Below are positions 58,281 through 64,000 of a stretch of 64,000 nucleotides of DNA, one piece after another. Source of the DNA: Microbacterium sediminis. GTDB lineage: Bacteria > Actinomycetota > Actinomycetes > Actinomycetales > Microbacteriaceae. The notes beneath the pieces were generated by a model that saw only the letters and a program-made list of their open reading frames with translations, made no database searches and was not told the DNA's origin. Position 1 is the stretch's first letter. Each line of letters begins with the position of its first letter. The stretch spans positions 1,054,001-1,118,000 of the forward strand of contig NZ_CP038256.1 in NCBI RefSeq assembly GCF_004564075.1, read 5' to 3'. The translations under genes and the position numbers were made by a program.

Positions 58281-58507
58281 CACTCGCCCTCGTCGGCGCT
58301 CGGGCGGGCCGCGTCGAGGCGGCTCTTGGCGCCGCGCAGCCACTCCTCGCAGCGGGCGGCAAGGGCCTCGCCCCGCTCCCACAGTTCGAGCGAGTGCTCG
58401 AGGGTCGGGGCGCCCTGCTCGAGCTCCGCCACGACACGGACGAGCTCGTCGCGCGCCTGCTCGAACGAGAGGGTCGTGACGTCGGCGGGGGCGGGCTGAT
58501 CGGTCAT
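58280..58507 (-). CDS. xseB: Exodeoxyribonuclease VII small subunit
   Basis: A 75-aa helical protein that binds XseA to form exonuclease VII, a single-strand DNA exonuclease. The family pattern is seen in SFEQARDELVRVVAELEQGAPTLEHSLELWERGEALA, in consecutive parts. The start is taken as the ATG at 58507: the upstream in-frame ATG at 58516 lies inside the TAGGAT -10, which is 7 nt before 58507. Its TGA overlaps the DUF4245 start. Confidence 0.93.
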   Translation of the reverse strand: MTDQPAPADVTTLSFEQARDELVRVVAELEQGAPTLEHSLELWERGEALAARCEEWLRGAKSRLDAARPSADEGE

Positions 58508-58514
58508 CGGATCC

Positions 58515-58520
58515 ATCCTA
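58515..58520 (-). promoter_or_regulatory. -10 element TAGGAT of xseB, overlapping the xseA stop codon
   Basis: TAGGAT ends 7 nt before the ATG at 58507. Its TAG is the xseA stop (58518-58520). Confidence 0.5.
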
Positions 58521-59837
58521 TTCGCCGCCGCCGACGCTCTCGGGCCCGGCCGTCGTTGCCCCGTCGACCGCCTCGAGCACGCCCTCGCTCACCGCGGCGA
58601 CCGAGCCGCGGTCGAGGGTGACGACCAGGCGCGTGCCGGGAGGGGCCGAGGCGGCGTCGCGCAGGATGACCCCGCCGTCGGTGTGCGCGATCGCGTAGCC
58701 GCGGGCGAGGGTGGCGGCGGGGGAGAGGGCCCGCAGCGAGGCCCGCAGCTCGGCGGTGCGCGACTGCGCGGTGTGCAGCGTGCGGGTGAGCAGGTCGCGG
58801 CCGCGCGCCGTGAGCAGGTAGACCTCCTGCGCGCGGTCGCGAACGATGCGCTCGGGATCGCGCAGCGCGGGGCGGGTGCGCAGCTGCTCGAGCTGCGCGA
58901 TGTCGTGCTGCACGCGCTGCGTCAGCCGGGTGCGGGCGCGGGAGCGCAGCTGCGCCACGAGGGCGCGCTGCTCGCCCACGTCGGGCACGACGCGCTTGGC
59001 CGCGTCGGTGGGGGTCGAGGCGCGCAGGTCGGCGACGTCGTCGAGCAGGGGGCGGTCGTTCTCGTGCCCGATGGCGCTGACGATCGGCGTCTGCGCGGCC
59101 GCGACCGCGCGCACGAGGCGCTCGTCGCTGAAGCCGAGGAGGGTCTGCGGGTCGCCGCCGCCGCGCGCGATGATGATCACGTCGACCTCGGGATCGGCGT
59201 CGAGCCGGCGCAGCGCCGCGAGGGTCTCGGGCACGCAGCGATCGCCCTGCACCGCCGCGTACGCGGTGCGGAAGCGCACCTCGGGCCAGCGCAACTCGGC
59301 GTTGCGGTGCACGTCCTTCTCGGCGTCGCTGCGCTCGCCCGTGATCAGGCCGATGCAGCGGGGCAGGAACGGAAGCGGCTTCTTGCGGGCGGGGTCGAAC
59401 AGGCCCTCGGCGCGCAGCTGGGCGCGCAGCCGCTCCAGCCGCTCGAGCTGCTCGCCGAGCCCCACGTGGCGCATCGAGGTGGCCACGAACGAGAAGTTGC
59501 CGGCCTTGACGAAGTAGTCCGCCTTGACGCACGCGATCACGTGGTCGCCGACCTTCAGATCCGCCGGGATCCGCGCCCGCGCGCTCGACCACACGCTCAC
59601 GGAGATCTGCGCGTCGGAGGAGACGTCCTTGAGGCGCGCGAAGACGTTGCCGGCGCGGACGTTCCACGAGGTGATCTCGCCCTCGACCCACACCGATCCC
59701 CACCGCTCGATGAAGCCGCGGATCGTCTGGTTCAGCCGCGCGATCGATGTGGGCGCGTCGGGCGTGGAGTCGCGTGGGGAAACGCTGTCGGGCGGGGGTG
59801 CCTGCCCCGGCACGGGGTCGGCCTCGAACGTCGTCAC
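58518..59837 (-). CDS. xseA: Exodeoxyribonuclease VII large subunit
   Basis: A 439-aa catalytic subunit of exonuclease VII. An N-terminal OB-fold (about residues 30-125; ARLNQTIRGFIERW, WVEGEITSWN) binds DNA. The catalytic core has the conserved LITGERSDAEKD, VDVIIIARGGGDPQTL, GHENDRPLLDDVADLRASTPTDAA and the C-terminal SPAATLARGYAI, with the usual helical region between. The start is the GTG at 59837. It is divergent from ispH, the same arrangement as in mycobacteria. Confidence 0.95.
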   Translation of the reverse strand: MTTFEADPVPGQAPPPDSVSPRDSTPDAPTSIARLNQTIRGFIERWGSVWVEGEITSWNVRAGNVFARLKDVSSDAQISVSVWSSARARIPADLKVGDHVIACVKADYFVKAGNFSFVATSMRHVGLGEQLERLERLRAQLRAEGLFDPARKKPLPFLPRCIGLITGERSDAEKDVHRNAELRWPEVRFRTAYAAVQGDRCVPETLAALRRLDADPEVDVIIIARGGGDPQTLLGFSDERLVRAVAAAQTPIVSAIGHENDRPLLDDVADLRASTPTDAAKRVVPDVGEQRALVAQLRSRARTRLTQRVQHDIAQLEQLRTRPALRDPERIVRDRAQEVYLLTARGRDLLTRTLHTAQSRTAELRASLRALSPAATLARGYAIAHTDGGVILRDAASAPPGTRLVVTLDRGSVAAVSEGVLEAVDGATTAGPESVGGGE

Positions 59838-59876
59838 CTCAGTCGCCTCTCTGATCCCGTGCACAGCGGCCGCCCG

Positions 59877-59882
59877 TAGACT
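59877..59882 (+). promoter_or_regulatory. -10 element TAGACT for leaderless ispH
   Basis: TAGACT with 6-nt spacing to the GTG at 59889. No ribosome site is present. Confidence 0.6.
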
Positions 59883-59888
59883 TGTCGG

Positions 59889-60938
59889 GTGAGTTCCACT
59901 GCCATCTCGCTCCCCGTGCCGCGCGTCCCGGCTCGTCGCGAGCGCCTCCAGGATAACGAGGTGCAGGGACACAAGCGGGTGCTGCTGGCCGCACCCCGCG
60001 GATATTGCGCCGGCGTCGACCGTGCCGTGATCACCGTGGAGAAGGCGCTCGAGCGCTACGGCGCCCCCGTGTATGTGCGCAAGCAGATCGTGCACAACAT
60101 CCACGTGGTCCGCGAGCTCGAGGCCAAGGGAGCGATCTTCGTCGAGGAGGTCGACGAGGTGCCCGAGGGCGCGCACGTGGTCTTCAGCGCGCACGGCGTC
60201 TCGCCCGCGGTGGTGAACGCGGCATCCGACCGCGGCCTGCAGGCGATCGACGCCACGTGCCCGCTCGTGACCAAGGTGCACCGCGAGGCCGTCCGCTTCG
60301 CCCGCGACGACTACCAGATCCTGCTCGTCGGCCACGAGGGCCACGAGGAGGTCGAGGGCACCGCGGGCGAGGCTCCCGAGAACGTCACGATCGTGAACAA
60401 CCCGGACGAGGCCGACACGATCGAGGTCGCCGACCCGTCGAAGCTCGTCTGGCTCTCGCAGACGACCCTGTCGGTCGACGAGACGATGGAGACGGTGCGC
60501 CGCCTGCGGGCCCGCTTCCCGGAGCTGCAGGATCCGCCCTCGGACGACATCTGCTACGCCACGCAGAACCGCCAGGTCGCGATCAAGAAGGTCGCCCGCG
60601 AGGCCGACCTGGTGATCGTGGTCGGATCGGCGAACTCCTCCAACAGCGTCCGGCTCGTGGAGGTCGCGCTCGAGTACGGCGCGAAGGCCGCCTACCGCGT
60701 GGACTACGCCGACGAGGTGAAGCAGGAGTGGCTCGACGGCGTCACGACCGTGGGCGTCACGAGCGGCGCATCGGTTCCCGAGGTGCTCGTGCAGGAGGTG
60801 CTGCGCGACCTGGCGCACGCCGGTTACGCCGACGTGGAGGAGGTCAAGACGGCGGAGGAGGACCTCATGTTCTCGCTGCCGAAGGAGCTCCGCGGCGACG
60901 GCAAGCCGCGCGGCGGTCGGGTGGGTGCGTCGGCGTGA
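59889..60938 (+). CDS. ispH: 4-Hydroxy-3-methylbut-2-enyl diphosphate reductase (IspH/LytB)
   Basis: A 349-aa iron-sulfur enzyme making IPP and DMAPP in the last step of the MEP pathway. The three cluster cysteines are Cys40 ([11 protein letters not shown]), Cys124 ([11 protein letters not shown]) and Cys222 (ICYATQNRQ). The catalytic EEDLMFSLP region and [10 protein letters not shown] are also present. The first 25 residues precede the core. The GTG at 59889 is fixed by TAGACT six nt upstream. The product feeds the cis-prenyl transferase reaction. Its stop overlaps the next gene by 4 bp. Confidence 0.97.
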   Translation: MSSTAISLPVPRVPARRERLQDNEVQGHKRVLLAAPRGYCAGVDRAVITVEKALERYGAPVYVRKQIVHNIHVVRELEAKGAIFVEEVDEVPEGAHVVFSAHGVSPAVVNAASDRGLQAIDATCPLVTKVHREAVRFARDDYQILLVGHEGHEEVEGTAGEAPENVTIVNNPDEADTIEVADPSKLVWLSQTTLSVDETMETVRRLRARFPELQDPPSDDICYATQNRQVAIKKVAREADLVIVVGSANSSNSVRLVEVALEYGAKAAYRVDYADEVKQEWLDGVTTVGVTSGASVPEVLVQEVLRDLAHAGYADVEEVKTAEEDLMFSLPKELRGDGKPRGGRVGASA

Positions 60939-61483
60939 CCGACGAACGGCCGCCGGCGGACGAGCCGCGCCCTCCGGTGCCGCAGTTCGGCGAATACGCC
61001 AGCCCCGAGGAGCAGCGCCGTCGCATGCAGGCGAACCCGCTGCCCACGCCGCCGGCCCCCTCCCCGATGCCCGCACCCGCGTCGCCCGTGCCGGTGCTCG
61101 GCGGCACGGCCCGGCCGGGGCTCGGCGTCGACCGCGTGATCACGATCGCCCTGCTCGTGTACGGGCTCATCAACACGATCACGTCGATCCCGCAGATGGC
61201 GGACTACGCGACCTACTCCGAGACGCTGCTGTCGATGATGGGCATCGACGCGACGCTGACCGACCCGTCCAGCGGGCGCGGCTGGGGCGTGGCCGCCGCG
61301 ATCGTGATCGGCCTCGGTTGGCTGGCCACTGCCGCGCTCGCGTACCTGCGGATGCGCGCCGGTCGTCTCGCGTTCTGGGTACCGGTCGTCGGCGCGATCG
61401 TCTTCCTCGGGATCTCCGGCGTGCTCCTGGCGATCCCGCTGCTGGGCGACCCGGCGATCCTCGACGCGGTCACCGGCGCCTGA
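60935..61483 (+). CDS. DUF6264-like membrane protein
   Basis: A 182-aa protein with a Pro-rich cytoplasmic N-terminus ([18 protein letters not shown] motif) and about three transmembrane helices (near residues 65-90, 105-130 and 140-165). Such proteins are typical of Microbacteriaceae, which supports the taxonomic guess. The GTG at 60935 overlaps the ispH stop. Function is unknown. Confidence 0.78.
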   Translation: MTDERPPADEPRPPVPQFGEYASPEEQRRRMQANPLPTPPAPSPMPAPASPVPVLGGTARPGLGVDRVITIALLVYGLINTITSIPQMADYATYSETLLSMMGIDATLTDPSSGRGWGVAAAIVIGLGWLATAALAYLRMRAGRLAFWVPVVGAIVFLGISGVLLAIPLLGDPAILDAVTGA

Positions 61484-61577
61484 GCCGCGGCGCGGGCGCC
61501 TCGTCGGGGGCGAATCAGGGGCCGGTCAGGGTGCGGCGGCGCGAGATCGCCGCCGCGCTGCGAGAGACTGGAAGGCG

Positions 61578-62549
61578 ATGAGTCCTCACCAGCCGCCGCG
61601 TCGCCGCCGCCTCGCGAACCTCGTGGCCTTCGTCGTGCTCGCGGTCGTCCTCGGAGCGGGCATCGGCACGGTCGCGAACCTCGCCCTCGGCTCCGGCGAG
61701 GACGTGCCCGCCGCGGTGGCCGAGGAGAACACCGCGGGCCCGGCCACTTCGGCGCCCGCCGGCGGCGGGGCACCGAGTATCGACGGGGACGACATCGCGT
61801 GGCCCGCGCACGGCGCCGCGGCCGTCGCGATCGGCGACGGCGAGGTGATCGCGCACTCCGACGAGGCGATGCCGATGGCGAGCATCACGAAGCTGCTCAC
61901 CGCGCTCATGGTGCTCGAGGACCGCGGGCTGCAGGTGGGCGATTCGGGGGTCGAGTACCACTTCGTCGAGCGGTGGAACGACTCCTACGACGAGTACCTG
62001 GCGCGCGGCGAATCGGCGCTGAAGGTGCCGGTCGGCGGCGTGCTCACCGAATACCAGCTGCTGCAGGGCATGCTCATCGGCTCGGCGTGCAACTACGCCG
62101 ACATCCTCGTGAGCGAGATGTGGGGCGGCGACGACGCGTTCGCCGCGGCGGCCGCCGCCTTCCTCGAGCGTCACGGCATCGAGGGCATCACGATCGTCGA
62201 GCCGACCGGCATCGATCCCCGCAACACCGCCACCGCGGCGGCGCTGATCGAGCTCGGGCGCGTGGCGATGGCGAACCCCGTGATCGCCGAGATCGTCGCG
62301 ACGCGCACGGTCGACCTGCCGGGAGCCGGCCGGGTCGAGAACACGAACGACCTCCTCGGCGACGAGGGCGTCGTCGGCATCAAGACCGGCACGCTCGACG
62401 GCAGCAGCCTGCTCTCGGCGAAGGACGTGCCCCACGACGGCGCCAGCGTGCGCGTCTATGCGGTCGTGCTGGGGCAGCCGGACGACGAGGCCCGCTTCAC
62501 CGCCTCGCGCGCGCTGTACGCCTCGGTGCAGGAGCAGCTCGCCCGCTGA
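61578..62549 (+). CDS. D-alanyl-D-alanine carboxypeptidase (PBP5/DacA fold)
   Basis: A 323-aa penicillin-binding carboxypeptidase that trims pentapeptide stems in peptidoglycan. An N-terminal signal-anchor helix is at residues 13-35. Catalytic Ser102 and Lys105 lie in SITK, and a KTGT motif follows near residue 272. The second motif reads Ser169-Ala-Cys171-Asn172, so the usual S-x-N position is Cys with Asn one residue later. No C-terminal amphipathic anchor is seen. The ATG at 61578 follows GGAAGG. It probably acts outside, tethered by the N-terminal helix. Confidence 0.9.
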   Translation: MSPHQPPRRRRLANLVAFVVLAVVLGAGIGTVANLALGSGEDVPAAVAEENTAGPATSAPAGGGAPSIDGDDIAWPAHGAAAVAIGDGEVIAHSDEAMPMASITKLLTALMVLEDRGLQVGDSGVEYHFVERWNDSYDEYLARGESALKVPVGGVLTEYQLLQGMLIGSACNYADILVSEMWGGDDAFAAAAAAFLERHGIEGITIVEPTGIDPRNTATAAALIELGRVAMANPVIAEIVATRTVDLPGAGRVENTNDLLGDEGVVGIKTGTLDGSSLLSAKDVPHDGASVRVYAVVLGQPDDEARFTASRALYASVQEQLAR

Positions 62550-62634
62550 CGCGGCCCGCGACCCCGTCTTGGCGCGGGCCGCGCTTCGGCTCGCGCCCGG
62601 GCCGCACCACGGCTCGCGCACCTATCGCACGCGA

Positions 62635-62666
62635 AAGCCCCCGCCGCCCGAGGGCGGCGAGGGCTT
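62635..62666. terminator. Hairpin terminator downstream of fbaA
   Basis: AAGCCCCCGCCGCCC (62635-62649) and GGGCGGCGAGGGCTT (62652-62666) pair with one mismatch. It lies between the convergent carboxypeptidase and aldolase genes. Confidence 0.7.
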
Positions 62667-62679
62667 CCGACGCGGGAAC

Positions 62680-63708
<1,029 letters not shown>

Positions 63709-63743
63709 GACGGGTTCCCTCCGGTGGACGTGTGTCGCCTCTC

Positions 63744-63749
63744 ACTCTA
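63744..63749 (-). promoter_or_regulatory. -10 element TAGAGT for fbaA
   Basis: TAGAGT lies 35 nt upstream of the fbaA ATG, giving a leader of about 28 nt with a GGAGGGAA ribosome site. Confidence 0.5.
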
Positions 63750-63890
63750 CTGAGCGCGCGGGCGCCCAGGCAGGGGCGGCGCGGTGCGCGTCGGGGCCGC
63801 CCTCCGGGCGCGTCATGACAGGAGCGAAAGAATCGCGGATCCTTCGCGTCTGGCGGGGCGAAGCGAGGCCCCCGCGCGCGCCTCGGCGAA

Positions 63891-63896
63891 TAGGGT
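63891..63896 (+). promoter_or_regulatory. -10 element TAGGGT for leaderless glpX
   Basis: TAGGGT with 6-nt spacing to the ATG at 63903. No ribosome site is present. Confidence 0.6.
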
Positions 63897-63902
63897 CGTG
63901 AT

Positions 63903-64000
63903 ATGCAGACCGCCGAGGACATGATCCCCCTTCGTCCCGACCGCAACATCGCCCTCGAGCTCGTGCGCGCGACCGAGGCGGCCGCGATCCGCTCGGTGCC
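63903..64000 (+). CDS. glpX: Class II fructose-1,6-bisphosphatase GlpX, N-terminus only
   Basis: Only the first 32 codons are in the window. They include RNIALELVRATEAAAI, which matches the conserved N-terminal helix of GlpX (RNLALELVRVTEAAA in the family). The gene runs off the right edge. Its start is fixed by TAGGGT six nt upstream. The position beside fumC and DUF4245 neighbours agrees with the fum-glpX cluster of actinobacteria. Confidence 0.8.
   Translation, partial: MQTAEDMIPLRPDRNIALELVRATEAAAIRSV

Overview
This 64 kb window is chromosomal DNA from a high-GC Gram-positive bacterium, most likely a member of the Microbacteriaceae (Microbacterium or a close relative). The evidence is the very high GC content with strong third-position bias, the frequent GTG starts, and gene orders shared with other actinobacteria: ftsE-ftsX-smpB, FHA-MerR-MerR, greA-DUF4307-small membrane protein-trhA-uppS, and fumC-carbonic anhydrase-DUF4245-xseB-xseA/ispH. 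Family names come from reading the proteins by eye; no database search was possible. The window is almost entirely core chromosome. The only mobile element is one intact IS481-family insertion. I see no prophage, CRISPR array, restriction system or integrative element.

Layout. 1-3 kb: a leftward operon of an acidic protein, a membrane protein, a CYP152-type P450 peroxygenase and a zinc alcohol dehydrogenase (cut by the window edge). 3-6.5 kb: a FAD/Rieske oxidoreductase, a flavin-reductase-like protein behind a mini-ORF, an atypical CAT-anticodon tRNA, a PPOX protein and a NAD(P)-binding protein. 6.7-14.4 kb: aminopeptidase N, a large secreted subtilase, a LOG-family protein and a rhodanese. 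14.5-21.4 kb: sugar MFS porter, FtsE with an unusual Pro-rich tail, FtsX, SmpB, a small prepilin peptidase, a YihY-type membrane protein and a CYTH protein. 21.4-26.6 kb: GlcNAc-type kinase, lipoamide dehydrogenase, CopC-like protein, FHA protein (GarA/OdhI type) and two MerR regulators. 26.6-27.0 kb: paired intergenic repeats. 27.0-33.6 kb: ParA, pyruvate carboxylase, a MinD-like ATPase with a long disordered N-terminus, and peptide deformylase.

33.6-43.2 kb: pseudouridine synthase, GNAT, orphan LemA, LuxS, a 321-aa membrane-anchored protein, a YcaQ-type glycosylase, a lipoprotein transpeptidase, an AI-2E-family permease and threonine deaminase. 43.3-51.1 kb: GreA, DUF4307, a small membrane protein, TrhA, prenyl synthase, a class V aminotransferase, PIN-PhoH and prolyl oligopeptidase. 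51.2-55.5 kb: the IS481 copy sits just upstream of the cstA-ybdD pyruvate-transport pair and is followed by a UPF0114 protein. 55.6-64 kb: fumarase, carbonic anhydrase, DUF4245, XseB, XseA, IspH, a DUF6264-like protein, D-Ala-D-Ala carboxypeptidase, class II aldolase and the start of glpX. Central carbon metabolism (lpd, pyc, cstA, fumC, carbonic anhydrase, fba, glpX) and cell envelope/division (ftsEX, two transpeptidase-fold proteins, uppS, MinD-like) dominate.

The main sequence-level pattern is transcriptional. About twenty genes have a TANNNT-like hexamer ending 6-7 nt before the start codon, as expected for leaderless mRNAs, and this fixes several starts. In three places (copC-lpd, pyc-MinD-like, xseA-xseB) the upstream TAG stop codon is also the first half of the next gene's -10 element.
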